From the NCBI RefSeq assembly GCF_007559435.1, contig NZ_VMBP01000001.1:62001-126000 (forward strand): DNA of 64,000 nt. The letters run 5' to 3'. This DNA comes from Ancylobacter moscoviensis (lineage in GTDB: Bacteria; Pseudomonadota; Alphaproteobacteria; Rhizobiales; Xanthobacteraceae). Made by a program: the position numbers and the translations under genes. The notes beneath the pieces are model-generated. The model saw nothing but the letters and a program-made list of their open reading frames with translations, made no database searches and was not told where the DNA came from. Position 1 is the first letter of the stretch. The number at the start of each line of letters is the position of its first letter. Below, piece after piece: positions 40,691 to 49,272 of this stretch.

Positions 40691-41467
40691 ATGAACGACA
40701 CCACCGCTCCCTTCCGTCTCGACGGCCGTGCCGCTCTCGTCACCGGCGCCGGTCGCGGCCTCGGCTTCGAGATGGCGCGATCCCTGGCCGCCGCCGGCGC
40801 GCAGGTGGTGATCAACGGACGCGATGCGGGGCGATTGCAGCAGGCGGCGCAGGCCATCGAGGCGGCGACGGGCCGCCCGGTCGCCATCGCCCCCTTCGAC
40901 ATCGCCGACATCGCCGCCGGCCGCGAGGCGATCGCCGCCATCGTCCGCGATCAGGGCCGTCTCGATATCCTCGTCAACAATGTCGGCGCTCGCGACCGCC
41001 GGCCGCTGAAGGATTTCTCGCCGGAGGAGGCGGGAGCGCTCGTCGCCACTGACCTCGTCGCCCCGATGATGCTGGCCCGCGAGGCCGCCGAGCGAATGGT
41101 GGCCCACCGGCATGGCCGGCTGATCACCGTCACCTCCATCGCCGGCCATGTCGCCAACCGGCACGACCCCGTCTACACCGCCGCCAAGGCCGGACTTACG
41201 GGGCTGATGCGCGCGCTCGCCGTGGACTATGCGCGCGAGGGCATCACCAGCAACGCCATCGCGCCGGGCATGTTCGCCACGGAAACCAACCAGGGCCTCG
41301 TCGACAACGCGGATTTCTCGGCCTTCGTCGACATCCGCGTACCGGTCGGCCGCTGGGGCCGCCCGCACGAGATCGGCGCCGCCGCCGTCTTCCTCGCCTC
41401 CGACGAGGCCTCCTTCGTCAACGGGCATGTTCTCGTGGTCGATGGCGGGCAGACCGTGCGCATGTAG
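40691..41467 (+). CDS. SDR family oxidoreductase (gluconate 5-dehydrogenase/FabG-like)
   Basis: A 258-residue short-chain dehydrogenase with the coenzyme motif VTGAGRGLGFEMA, the NNVGARD (NNAG-type) segment, catalytic Ser in TVTSIAGH, and Tyr/Lys in YTAAKAGL. The C-terminus IAPGMFATETNQGLVDN..VPVGRWGRPHEIGAAAVFLASDEASFVNGHVLVVDGG is standard. ATG 40691 gives the family start MNDTTAPFRLDGRAALVTGA; an upstream in-frame ATG adds 22 residues. It could act after the monooxygenase, but that link rests only on position. Confidence 0.9.
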   Translation: MNDTTAPFRLDGRAALVTGAGRGLGFEMARSLAAAGAQVVINGRDAGRLQQAAQAIEAATGRPVAIAPFDIADIAAGREAIAAIVRDQGRLDILVNNVGARDRRPLKDFSPEEAGALVATDLVAPMMLAREAAERMVAHRHGRLITVTSIAGHVANRHDPVYTAAKAGLTGLMRALAVDYAREGITSNAIAPGMFATETNQGLVDNADFSAFVDIRVPVGRWGRPHEIGAAAVFLASDEASFVNGHVLVVDGGQTVRM

Positions 41468-41547
41468 CGCCGCCCGCTCTCGACGTGGCTTCCCTCGCGC
41501 CCTAGAACGCCAGCCGATTCGGAAAATCGGCCGTCAGGGAGGACGAG

Positions 41548-42192
41548 ATGGGCTTCAGCGAGCGCCTGCGCGACGAGAACGCGGACGACTGGAACGCCGC
41601 CGTCGGTCATCGCTTCGTCGACGAGATATTCCGGGGCACCGTGGCTCCCGACGTCATGCGCCGTTACCTGACACAGGACTACCAGTTCATCGACGGCTTC
41701 GTCGCTCTGCTCGGCATGACCATCGCCACGGCCGATCGCTTCGAGTCGCGCATCCGGTTCGCCCAGTTCGCGGCAATGATCACCAGCGACGAGAATACCT
41801 ATTTCCAGCGCTCCTTCGACGCGCTGGGCGTTCCCGCGGCCGAACGCGAGCATCCCGTCCTGACCGCGCCGACGACCGGCTTTCAGGCGCTGATGAAGGA
41901 AGCCGCCGCCAGCCGCCACTATGCGAGCTGCCTTGCCGTCCTCACCCTGGCGGAATGGCTCTATCTGTCCTGGGCCGACCGTCCCGGCGCCCTGCCTCCG
42001 GCGGATTTCATCCATGCCGAGTGGATCACGCTGCACAACAATGACGGCTTCCGGGGCTTCGTGACCTGGTTGCGCGGCGAACTGGACCGCGTGGGTGCGG
42101 CAGAGGACGAACCGGGCAGAGCGGTCGCCACGGCCTTCTTTCGTCGCGCCGTCGTGCTGGAACGCGCCTTCTTCGATCACATCTACGACTGA
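41548..42192 (+). CDS. TenA/PqqC-superfamily protein, TenA_E-like
   Basis: A 214-residue haem-oxygenase-fold protein. TenA features include the DYQFIDGFVALLGMTIATAD region, ENTYFQRSFDALGV and LAVLTLAEWLYLSWADRP. In classic TenA the active Cys sits before YWLY; here the aligned position reads LAEWLY, with Glu and no Cys, as in TenA_E proteins that release the hydroxymethyl-pyrimidine part of thiamine from formylated precursors. Its place after an importer with a THI5-like fold makes pyrimidine salvage worth considering. The alignment was done by eye, so class is uncertain. Confidence 0.8.
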   Translation: MGFSERLRDENADDWNAAVGHRFVDEIFRGTVAPDVMRRYLTQDYQFIDGFVALLGMTIATADRFESRIRFAQFAAMITSDENTYFQRSFDALGVPAAEREHPVLTAPTTGFQALMKEAAASRHYASCLAVLTLAEWLYLSWADRPGALPPADFIHAEWITLHNNDGFRGFVTWLRGELDRVGAAEDEPGRAVATAFFRRAVVLERAFFDHIYD

Positions 42193-42602
42193 TTCGAGCA
42201 AACCACTTCCGACGTCCTTGCCCTGGCTGTGCAGGCATCCACTGCCCCGAGGGGCGCAAGAATGCGTTTCTGATAATCCCCGCGTTTTATTATCAAATAG
42301 CGAGCTTTTGCACCTACCCGGGACGCCCTGCAAATTATTCAAAACCTCCTATATTTTGGCAACATGTCGTCATCGAGGGCCTTCGAGCCGTTGATATGCC
42401 TGAATTCGTCCCGCACTTCCCACTGATCGTCCCGCTAGCCTTCATCCGCCTGCCAAGACCGCTCGAACACAGCAGATGAGGTGGTATTTTTTGCTTCCAA
42501 GCGAGAATTTGATCTACTATCCGGCGCAACTGCTTGACGATTGCTGATTGACCTTTTCCAATTTGGTGCTAAATCGCAGTAGGTTCTCGATGGAGGAAAT
42601 AA
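42193..42602 (+). promoter_or_regulatory. Gene-free AT-richer region with the mucR promoter
   Basis: This 410-bp gap is AT-richer than its surroundings and contains no convincing gene. The best promoter for mucR is TTGACC (42548-42553) and TAAATC (42570-42575) with a 16-bp spacer, about 28 nt before a GGAGG ribosome site (42592-42596) and the ATG at 42603. MucR proteins bind AT-rich DNA in their own promoters, so autoregulation is likely here. Confidence 0.55.
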
Positions 42603-43067
42603 ATGTCGGAGCAGGAAAGCTCGTCGGTCGACTATCTCGGCCTCACCGCTGATGTCGTTGCTGCCTTTGTCGGCAACAATTCGGTTCCCGCCGCCGAGCT
42701 TCCCGATCTGATCGCCAAGGTGCACGGCGCCCTGCTTCGACTGTCCGCCCCGGTCCCGGCCGTCGTGGAAGAGGTCCTGAAGCCGGCGGTTCCGGTCAAG
42801 AAGTCGGTGACGCCGGAATATATCGTCTGCCTGGAAGACGGCCTGAAGTTCAAGTCGCTCAAGCGTCATCTGCGGACGAAGTACAACATGACGCCCGAGG
42901 AATACCGCGCGAAGTGGGGCTTGCCGAACGACTATCCGATGGTCGCTCCGAGCTATGCTGAGGCGCGCTCCAACCTCGCCAAGAAGATGGGCCTCGGCCA
43001 GCAGCGCAAGAAGCCCGTCGCTCCCGCTCCCGCCAAGGGTCGCGGCCGCGCCAAGAAGGTGGCCTGA
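42603..43067 (+). CDS. mucR: MucR/Ros family transcriptional regulator
   Basis: A 154-residue regulator of exopolysaccharide, motility and cell-cycle genes in this order. The N-terminus ([34 protein letters not shown]) is the oligomerisation region. The zinc-finger-like domain reads [49 protein letters not shown]. Compared with Ros it keeps Cys and one His, has Asp at the second Cys, and Lys-Tyr where the fourth ligand His would be. The tail is Lys/Ala-rich ([19 protein letters not shown]). Confidence 0.95.
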   Translation: MSEQESSSVDYLGLTADVVAAFVGNNSVPAAELPDLIAKVHGALLRLSAPVPAVVEEVLKPAVPVKKSVTPEYIVCLEDGLKFKSLKRHLRTKYNMTPEEYRAKWGLPNDYPMVAPSYAEARSNLAKKMGLGQQRKKPVAPAPAKGRGRAKKVA

Positions 43068-43076
43068 TCGGGTGAT

Positions 43077-43150
43077 CCGGACGTCCTGAGGACGTCCGGC
43101 AGCTTGTGAGTTGAAGAAAAGCCGCGCTGATCGCTTCAGCGCGGCTTTTT
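43077..43150 (+). terminator. Tandem hairpins ending mucR transcription
   Basis: The first hairpin pairs CCGGACGTCC (43077-43086) with GGACGTCCGG (43090-43099) around a TGA loop, without a T-tract. The second pairs GCCGCGCTGA (43121-43130) with TCAGCGCGGC (43136-43145), and TTTTT follows at 43146-43150. The second is a classic Rho-independent terminator. Confidence 0.9.
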
Positions 43151-43200
43151 CATGCCGTCGACAGCGATCTGCTTCGGATGCTTGCCAATCCCGGCCATCG

Positions 43201-43962
43201 TCAGCGCGCGGCGACGGGGCCACCGGCGAGCCAGTGATCGATGAAGGCGTCGAGCCACAGGCGGATGCGCCCGTCGTGCTGCAGCCGGTCAAGGAAATGC
43301 GCGCGCGGCGGGCGGGCGCCGGGCAGGTCCAGCCGCTCGCTGCCCCGGACCGTCCAGCGGCACATCATGTGATGCGTCACCTCGGGGTGGAACTGTATGC
43401 CATAGGCCGACGGCCCGAAACGGAAGGCCTGGTTCGGGAAAGTCGGGCCTTCCGCCAGCAGTTCTGCGCCGGTGGCGAGCTCGAAACCCTCACGGTGCCA
43501 GTGATAGACGTGATCGGGCCACAGGCAGGCCAGCCCCTCTCCATCCGCCGCGCCCTCGGTGCGCCCGAGCAGGGCGGTGCCGGCGGCTGTGGCGCGGATC
43601 GGGTAGTAGCCGATCTCGACGAGCCCCTCCGGGTGCGGGGCGACGCGGGCGCCGAGATGGCGCGCCAGCATCTGGGCGCCGAGGCAGATCCCGAGATAGG
43701 GCTTGCCCTCGCTGAGCGGAACGCCGATCCAGTCGATCTCTGCCCGCACATAGTCATGGCAGTCATTGGCGCTCTGCGGCCCACCGAACACCACCGCGCC
43801 GGCATGCTTCTCCAGCGTCTCCGGAAGTTCGTCGCCCAGGCAGGGACGCCGGATGTCGAGCCGATGCCCGCGCTCGGCCAGAAGCCTCCCGACCCGACCG
43901 GGGGAGGAATGCTCCTGGTGGAGCACGATCAGCACGGGAAGCGGAGGAGAAGCGGAAGCCAT
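43201..43962 (-). CDS. Class I glutamine amidotransferase-like protein (GuaA-type domain)
   Basis: A 253-residue stand-alone glutamine amidotransferase domain. The nucleophile elbow is GICLGAQMLARHLG with the catalytic Cys, and the His/Glu pair is in GIQFHPEVTHH. AVVFGGPQSANDCHDYVRAEIDWI is typical of the YfeJ/GMP-synthase-like family, whose members hydrolyse glutamine or gamma-glutamyl compounds. ATG 43962 follows a GGAGAAG site; an in-frame upstream start is a shadow. Its partner, if any, is not next to it. Confidence 0.88.
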   Translation of the reverse strand: MASASPPLPVLIVLHQEHSSPGRVGRLLAERGHRLDIRRPCLGDELPETLEKHAGAVVFGGPQSANDCHDYVRAEIDWIGVPLSEGKPYLGICLGAQMLARHLGARVAPHPEGLVEIGYYPIRATAAGTALLGRTEGAADGEGLACLWPDHVYHWHREGFELATGAELLAEGPTFPNQAFRFGPSAYGIQFHPEVTHHMMCRWTVRGSERLDLPGARPPRAHFLDRLQHDGRIRLWLDAFIDHWLAGGPVAAR

Positions 43963-44110
43963 GGCGTCAGGGTGAGGCACGTTGCCGGGAAGCGGTTGCG
44001 ATTCGTCTCGTAAATCCGGCAAGCAAGGATGACGCCACGGATTGGCAACAGGTTCAAGCCGTCGCTTCGCCGGCCGGGCTTTGAGCCCACCGGCGTGCGG
44101 AGGCGGAACC

Positions 44111-44572
44111 TCAATCGTCCGCTTCGTCGCGCACCCGCTTGCGGATCGCCACCCGATCCCGCGAGCTGACATTGAGCAGCTCGGCCGCCCGCCAGACCAG
44201 ATTATCCTCGAATTCGGTCAGCCCGCCATCGGCATAGGCGACCTCGAACATCATCTCGACCACGCGCTTGCGGCCTTCCTCGTCCATCGCCCGGTTGAGC
44301 ACGCTGGTGAAGGCATAGAGGTCGACCGCCTCGGCGTCGCGCGCGATCGCCGCTTCCAGCAGCCGTTCGGCCTCGTCTTCTGTCAGGCTGAAGCGGGTGG
44401 CGAGGATGCCGCGCAGCTTGCTCATCTCGTCGGCGCCGATCACCCCGTCGATCGTCACGACGTGCACCAGCAGGGCGGCGGCCGCCAGCCGGTAGTCGTT
44501 CTCCGCGAAGCTGACGGCCTCGCGGCCGCCTCCGGCGATCTCGGCGATGAAATCGGTCAACGAGCGCAGCAT
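44111..44572 (-). CDS. TerB-like (tellurite resistance/DjlA N-terminal type) cytosolic protein
   Basis: A 153-residue helical protein. It has the TerB-type core: NDYRLAAAALLVHVVTIDGVIGADEMSKLRGIL, DEAERLLEAAIARDAEAVDLYAFTSVLNRAMDEEGRKRVVEMMFEVAYADGGLTEFEDNLVWRAAELLNVS. The DGVI..DE and DGGL.EFE pairs are the acidic metal-binding repeats of the fold. The function is unknown and no other ter genes are near, so a tellurite role should not be assumed. ATG 44572 begins the domain (MLRSLTDFIAE). Confidence 0.85.
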   Translation of the reverse strand: MLRSLTDFIAEIAGGGREAVSFAENDYRLAAAALLVHVVTIDGVIGADEMSKLRGILATRFSLTEDEAERLLEAAIARDAEAVDLYAFTSVLNRAMDEEGRKRVVEMMFEVAYADGGLTEFEDNLVWRAAELLNVSSRDRVAIRKRVRDEADD

Positions 44573-44882
44573 GCCGACGGGCTCCCCTGCGGCGTGGCGG
44601 ATGAACCAGAGAGTGGGATAGGGCCCGGCAGAGGCCCTTGAAAGGTGGGTAACGTAAACGTTCCCGTCGCGCAACGGCCGGCCTCTCGCGCGCGATACAT
44701 CACTGACAGCCGGTGCAGCGACGCCACAGTCGCGAGGACGGCTTTTCCGGAGCGGAAGTCGAACCGCGCCGCGCGCGTTCCCAGACAAAAAAGACCCGGC
44801 GGGGTCGAGGAACCCGCCGGGGACGAGGTTGGGGAACTGAACCTTGACGCACGGTCCGGGGCTCGCGCCCGCGGGATGGCGC
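44573..44882. other. Gene-free interval between the gntR and terB-like genes
   Basis: The interval shows no supported gene. It holds the terminator for the gntR side (44787-44821) and a short palindrome AACGTAAACGTT near 44651-44662, which could belong to the promoter of the terB-like gene. Confidence 0.5.
44787..44821 (-). terminator. Rho-independent terminator after the GntR gene
   Basis: On the minus strand CCCGGCGGG (44821-44813) pairs with CCCGCCGGG (44803-44795) across a 9-nt loop. A T-tract follows shortly (plus-strand A 44787-44792). It lies about 60 nt after the GntR stop codon. Confidence 0.8.
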
Positions 44883-45614
44883 CTATTCGAGATAGTCGGC
44901 GAAGCGCGCCACGTGGTCGGCAAGGCCGAGCGCGTGGTTGCGCACCAGCACCTCGGCGCCCGCCGTATCGCGCGCTTCAAGTGCCTGGATGATGGCCAGA
45001 TGATCCTGGATCGAGCGGTCGGCCCGGTCCTCCTCGCCGATGGTCTTGCGGCGGATCATCCGCATATGGGTGAACAGGTTCTCGGCCAGATTGACCAGGA
45101 TGCCGTTGCCGCCCATGGCGATGATCGTCTGGTGGAACTGGATGTTCACCTCGGAATACTCGTCGAGCTTCGCGTGGGGCGCGTCCTGCCCCTCCTCGAA
45201 GGAGGCGAACATCTGGCGCAGCCGGGCGATCTCCTCGTCACTGGCGTGCATCGTGATCAGCCGGGCCGCGAGGCTTTCGAGCGCGGCCCAGACCTGGATC
45301 ATCTCGATCACTTCGCGCTTGGTCTTGCGCACCACATAGATGCCGCGGCGCGGCACCGAGTGCACGAAACCCTCGCGTTCGAGCTGCGCCATGGCCTCGC
45401 GCACCGGCGTCCGGCTGACGCCGAGGCTCTGGGCGAGCTGGCGCTCGTCGAGCCGCACCTCGTTCGGCTGATCGTAGATGTTCAGCGAGACGATCACCTC
45501 CTTCAGCGCGGCATAGGCGCGGTTCTTGAAGGTGGAGGTGTCCTCCAGCGGCGCCACCGAGAGCTTGGCGGCACCGCCATTCACCCGGCGGATGGTGCCC
45601 TCGACGCTCATCAT
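44883..45614 (-). CDS. GntR family regulator with FCD ligand domain
   Basis: A 243-residue regulator of the FadR subfamily. The winged helix is ALKEVIVSLNIYDQPNEVRLDERQLAQSLGVSRTPVREAMAQLEREGFVHSVPRRGIYV. The FCD domain has YSEVNIQFHQTIIAMGGN, HMRMIRRKTIGE and DHLAIIQALEARDTAGAEVLVRNH, whose Asp/His residues form the metal site. ATGATG at 45614/45611 gives two equal start choices. It lies downstream of tctA on the same strand and probably senses the carboxylic acid that the transporter imports. Confidence 0.93.
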   Translation of the reverse strand: MMSVEGTIRRVNGGAAKLSVAPLEDTSTFKNRAYAALKEVIVSLNIYDQPNEVRLDERQLAQSLGVSRTPVREAMAQLEREGFVHSVPRRGIYVVRKTKREVIEMIQVWAALESLAARLITMHASDEEIARLRQMFASFEEGQDAPHAKLDEYSEVNIQFHQTIIAMGGNGILVNLAENLFTHMRMIRRKTIGEEDRADRSIQDHLAIIQALEARDTAGAEVLVRNHALGLADHVARFADYLE

Positions 45615-45947
45615 GACGCTTCCGTCCCGTGCCCCGTGGCGGGCCTTGGGCCCCCGTGTCGGGAATGAAGCCTGATATCGGCATAGAACATTGGCGTTGC
45701 CTCCCGTCCCCCGAAACACCGGTTCGCGTCCCGCATGCCGGCCACCTTCTGCTGCGTGGCTCGGACGGCGGTTTTCCTCGCGACCGCTGATGGCCCGATC
45801 TCCCTCTCCGGGGGTGAGGGGCTCGGCGGAAGGGCGATTGACCCCGCCCTTCGCCTGGGCGCCGGAAAGACATCGCACGCAGCAACGCCCTCTCGGCTTA
45901 AAGCCCGCCGCACGGATGGCGCGCGGCGGGCGATCATTGGGCCGACC
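45615..45947. other. Intergenic region between tctA and the GntR gene
   Basis: This 333-bp gap has no supported gene. It contains the candidate tctA terminator (45903-45931) and a GC-rich stretch with several short dyads. A promoter for the GntR gene is presumably here, but no clear -35/-10 pair stands out. Confidence 0.5.
45903..45931 (-). terminator. Candidate terminator hairpin after tctA
   Basis: GCCCGCCGC (45903-45911) pairs perfectly with GCGGCGGGC (45923-45931) across an 11-nt loop. On the minus strand TTTAA follows, a weak T-tract. It starts 17 nt after the tctA stop. Confidence 0.55.
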
Positions 45948-47456
45948 TCACGCGGGCTGGGCGGTGACGCGCAGCTTGCTGAAGAGGTGGGCGATAAGCG
46001 GCCACAGGCCGGCGACGATGCCGATTCCCATGATCGACGACACCAGCGGGTTCGACCAGAAGATGGCGAGCGAGCCACCCGAGGCCAGAAGCGACTGGCG
46101 GAAGGCCTCCTCGGCGCTGTCGCCGAGCACGATCGCCAGCACCAGCGGAGCGAGCGGGTAGTTCGTCTTCTTCAGCAGATAGCCGAGGACGCCGAACACC
46201 ATCATCATCAGCACGTCGAACACGTTGTTGTTCACCGTGTAGGCACCGATCGCGCAGATCACCAGGATCACCGGAGCGATGATCGAGAAGGGGATGCGCA
46301 GGATCGAGGCGAACAGCGGCACGGTCGTCAGCACCAGGATGAGGCCGACAATGTTACCGAGATACATGGAGGCGATAAGGCCCCACACGAATTCGGCCTG
46401 CTCGACGAACAGCATCGGGCCGGGTTGGAGACCCCAGATCAGCAGACCGCCGAGCAGAACCGCGGCGGTCGGCGAACCGGGAACGCCCAGCGCCAGCATC
46501 GGCAGCATGGCGGCGGTGCCGGCGGCATGTGCGGCGGTCTCGGGGGCGACGACGCCCTCGATCTCGCCATTGCCGAAGTTCTTGCCGTTCTTCGACACGC
46601 GCTTGGCGATGCCATAAGCCATGAAGGAGGCGGGCGTCGCGCCGGCCGGCGTGATGCCCATCCAGCAGCCGATGATGCAGGAGCGCAGCGACGTCATCCA
46701 GTAGCGCGGCAGCGTCTTCCAAGTCTTCCACACCACCTTCGGGTCGATCTTCGCCGCCTTGCCGCGGAACTCCAAGCCCTCCTCCATGGTCAGCAGGATT
46801 TCGCCGATGCCGAAGAGACCGATGACCGCGATGAGGAAGTCGAAGCCGTTGAGCAGCTCGGTGATGCCGAAAGTCAGGCGCAGCTGGCCGGTCACCATGT
46901 CGAGGCCGACCGCCGCAAGGGCGAAGCCGATCATCATCGACACGATGGTCTTGGCGGGAGCTTCCTTGCTCATGCCGACGAAGGAGGCGAAGGCGAGGAA
47001 GTACACCGCGAACTTCTCGGCCGGGCCGAACTGCAGCGCGAACTGGGCCACTAGCGGCGCGATCATGGTGATCATCACGATCGCGAAGAAGGCGCCGACG
47101 AAGGACGAGGTGAAGGCGGCGGTAAGCGCCTCGCCCGCCCGTCCCGACCGCGCCATGGGATGGCCGTCGAAGGTCGTGGCCACCGACCACGGCTCGCCCG
47201 GGATGTTGAATAGGACGGAGGTGATGGCGCCGCCGAACAGCGCGCCCCAGTAGATGCAGGTCAGCAGGATGATCGCCGAGGTCGGCGACATGGAGAAGGT
47301 CAGCGGCAGCAGGATCGCGACGCCGTTGGCACCGCCGAGACCCGGCAGCACGCCGATGATCACGCCGAGCAGGATGCCGATCACCATCAGCAGGATGTTG
47401 AACGGATCGCCGGCTATGTAGAAGCCGTGATAGAGATTGATGAAATTGTCGAGCAT
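45948..47456 (-). CDS. tctA: Tripartite tricarboxylate transporter, large permease TctA
   Basis: A 502-residue polytopic permease, last gene of the tct operon. Family signatures are PGLGGANGVAILLPLTFSMSPTSAIILLTCIYWGALFGGAITSVLFNIPGEPWSVATTFDGHPMARSGRAGEAL at the N-terminus and LPMLALGVPGSPTAAVLLGGLLIWGLQPGPMLF in the middle. About twelve hydrophobic segments are visible. With TctB and the periplasmic TctC it imports a carboxylic acid using an ion gradient; the exact substrate (citrate, tartrate, terephthalate or another) is not decided by sequence. Confidence 0.96.
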   Translation of the reverse strand: MLDNFINLYHGFYIAGDPFNILLMVIGILLGVIIGVLPGLGGANGVAILLPLTFSMSPTSAIILLTCIYWGALFGGAITSVLFNIPGEPWSVATTFDGHPMARSGRAGEALTAAFTSSFVGAFFAIVMITMIAPLVAQFALQFGPAEKFAVYFLAFASFVGMSKEAPAKTIVSMMIGFALAAVGLDMVTGQLRLTFGITELLNGFDFLIAVIGLFGIGEILLTMEEGLEFRGKAAKIDPKVVWKTWKTLPRYWMTSLRSCIIGCWMGITPAGATPASFMAYGIAKRVSKNGKNFGNGEIEGVVAPETAAHAAGTAAMLPMLALGVPGSPTAAVLLGGLLIWGLQPGPMLFVEQAEFVWGLIASMYLGNIVGLILVLTTVPLFASILRIPFSIIAPVILVICAIGAYTVNNNVFDVLMMMVFGVLGYLLKKTNYPLAPLVLAIVLGDSAEEAFRQSLLASGGSLAIFWSNPLVSSIMGIGIVAGLWPLIAHLFSKLRVTAQPA

Positions 47457-47510
47457 GGGCGCTTTCCCTGGCAGGCGGCCTCGGCCGGACCCGCCCCTAT
47501 CTTTCGGTGA

Positions 47511-48005
47511 TCACAGTCCGAGCATCGCCTCGATCGGCCCCTTGGGGAGCGGGATCAGGAACCAGCGCTCGAGCGTCATGTAGAAGAAGGCCGGCACGCC
47601 GAAGCCCACCGCGAGAGAGAGCGGCCAGCCATACTTGCCGAGCCAGGTCATGAACACGACGATCAGCAGCACCGACGGGAGATAGATGCCGAGGAACGGC
47701 ACCAGCGCGACGTAGATGCAGGCCGGGATCAGAACCTTGAGGACCTGGCCGAGCTGGCCCCACTCGGCGAAGAGCGCGTCCCCGTCCTCGCGCAGCGCCT
47801 GCAGCAGGTTGATCACGCTGCAGCCGGCAATGGCGAGGCCGATATAGAAGGGAAAGAAGCCGGCCTGCGGGCCGTCCGATCCCCAGCCGACGCCGACGAG
47901 ATAGCTGCCGTACAGCACGACGAAGCCGAACAGCAGGGTCAGCAGCGCCGTGCCGACCTCGACGGCACGCTGCTTCGGTCCCGCTCCTTGATGAGCCTGT
48001 TCCAT
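47511..48005 (-). CDS. tctB: Tripartite tricarboxylate transporter, small permease TctB
   Basis: A 164-residue membrane protein with four hydrophobic segments: VEVGTALLTLLFGFVVLYGSYLVG, AGFFPFYIGLAIAGCSVINLLQAL, LIPACIYVALVPFLGIYLPSVLLIVVFMTWLG and LSLAVGFGVPAFFYMTLERWFLIPLP. GPQAGFFPFYIGL and the end WFLIPLPKGPIEAMLGL are family marks. ATG 48005 gives MEQAHQGAGPKQRAVEVG; an in-frame start 11 codons upstream is weaker. It lies 54 nt upstream of tctA. Confidence 0.93.
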   Translation of the reverse strand: MEQAHQGAGPKQRAVEVGTALLTLLFGFVVLYGSYLVGVGWGSDGPQAGFFPFYIGLAIAGCSVINLLQALREDGDALFAEWGQLGQVLKVLIPACIYVALVPFLGIYLPSVLLIVVFMTWLGKYGWPLSLAVGFGVPAFFYMTLERWFLIPLPKGPIEAMLGL

Positions 48006-48261
48006 CACGATGTCTCCGAAAAATCCGCGCAAAGGCAAACCCGCCCAAGGACCACCGGCGGGAGAAGCCCGTCGGTGGCACGCTTGACGCCAGCCCGCTC
48101 AAACGTTCGTTCGATGTCGCCCGGCGGGGACACTCCCGGCCCCGCCTCCCGCGGCACATGCCGCTCCCTCAGTCCGCGATCCGCTCGGGGATCGCGCGGC
48201 CGGCGGTGCCGTCCATGGCATCCGGCCGGCCGTGCTCGGGCTCACGCCGTCATGGGGCGCA

Positions 48262-49272
48262 TCAGTTGCCGGCGATGAAGCCGGCTTCCTGCATCAGGCC
48301 CTTGTGGTTCTTCTCGGCCCCGTCGAGCCACGCCTTGAACTCGTCGCCGGCCATGAAGGTCTGGTTGAAGGCGCCGTCCTTCATCAGCTGCTGCCACTCG
48401 GGGGTCTCGCGGACCTTCTTGAACAGGTCGACGAAGTAGGCCACCTGCTCCTCGCTGACGCCCGGCGGCATGAAGATGCCGCGCAGCATCAGGTATTCGA
48501 CGTCGAGGCCAGCCGACTTGCAGGTCGGGATCGACGACCAGGACAGGTCGCCCTGGATCTTGTCGGTGTACGGGAGCTGCTTGGAGTCGAACACGCAGAG
48601 CGGGCGCACCTTGTCGCCGCGCCACTGGGAGACCGCCTCGATCGGGTTGTTCACGGTGGAATTGATGTGACCGCCGACGAGCTGCACGGCCACTTCGCCG
48701 CCGCCCTTGTAGGGGATGTAGGTCAGCTTCTTGCCGAGCGCCTTCTCGACGGCGACGGTGATGATCTGGTCTTCCTGCTTGGAGCCGGTGCCGCCCATCT
48801 TGAAGGTGTTGTCCGGCGCGGCCTTGATCGCCGCCTCGTATTCCTGCGCGGTCTTGTAGGGCTCCTGGGCGTTCACCCACAGCACGAACTCGTCGAGCGC
48901 CAGCATGGCGACCGGGGTCAGTTCCTTCCAGTTGAAGGGAATGCCCGTCGCGAGCGGGGTGGTGAAGAGATTGGAGAGCGTGATGACGATCTTGTGCGGA
49001 TTGCCCTTGCTGCTCTTCACGTCGAGGAAGCCCTCGCCGCCGGCGCCGCCCGACTTGTTGATGACCACGAGCTGGGTGGGCATGAGGTCATGCTTGGCGA
49101 TGATGCCCTGCAGGGTGCGGGCCATCTGGTCGGCGCCGCCGCCGGTGCCGGCCGGAACGATGAACTCGACCGGCTTGTTGGGCTGCCACGCCGCGGAAGC
49201 CGGCAGCATGGACAGCGCCGTCATGCCGAGGGCGGTCACCGCTCCAAGGCCGAGAGCATGGAAGTGTTTCAT
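48262..49272 (-). CDS. tctC: Tripartite tricarboxylate transporter substrate-binding protein TctC (Bug family)
   Basis: A 336-residue periplasmic binding protein with signal peptide (KHFHALGLGAVTALGMTALSMLPASAA). It has the Bug-type opening WQPNKPVEFIVPAGTGGGADQMARTLQGII, FMGGTGSKQEDQIITVA, and LTYIPYKGGGEVAVQLVGGHINSTVNNPIE. The fold is the Venus-flytrap type for organic acids. It is the first gene of the operon; a 256-bp gap to tctB holds no gene. It is preceded by the dyad-rich control region at 49482-49558. Confidence 0.95.
   Translation of the reverse strand: MKHFHALGLGAVTALGMTALSMLPASAAWQPNKPVEFIVPAGTGGGADQMARTLQGIIAKHDLMPTQLVVINKSGGAGGEGFLDVKSSKGNPHKIVITLSNLFTTPLATGIPFNWKELTPVAMLALDEFVLWVNAQEPYKTAQEYEAAIKAAPDNTFKMGGTGSKQEDQIITVAVEKALGKKLTYIPYKGGGEVAVQLVGGHINSTVNNPIEAVSQWRGDKVRPLCVFDSKQLPYTDKIQGDLSWSSIPTCKSAGLDVEYLMLRGIFMPPGVSEEQVAYFVDLFKKVRETPEWQQLMKDGAFNQTFMAGDEFKAWLDGAEKNHKGLMQEAGFIAGN

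Noticed and set aside
44111-44572. Tellurite resistance operon
   Set aside because: Only a TerB-like domain protein is present; no other ter genes lie nearby, so resistance cannot be claimed.
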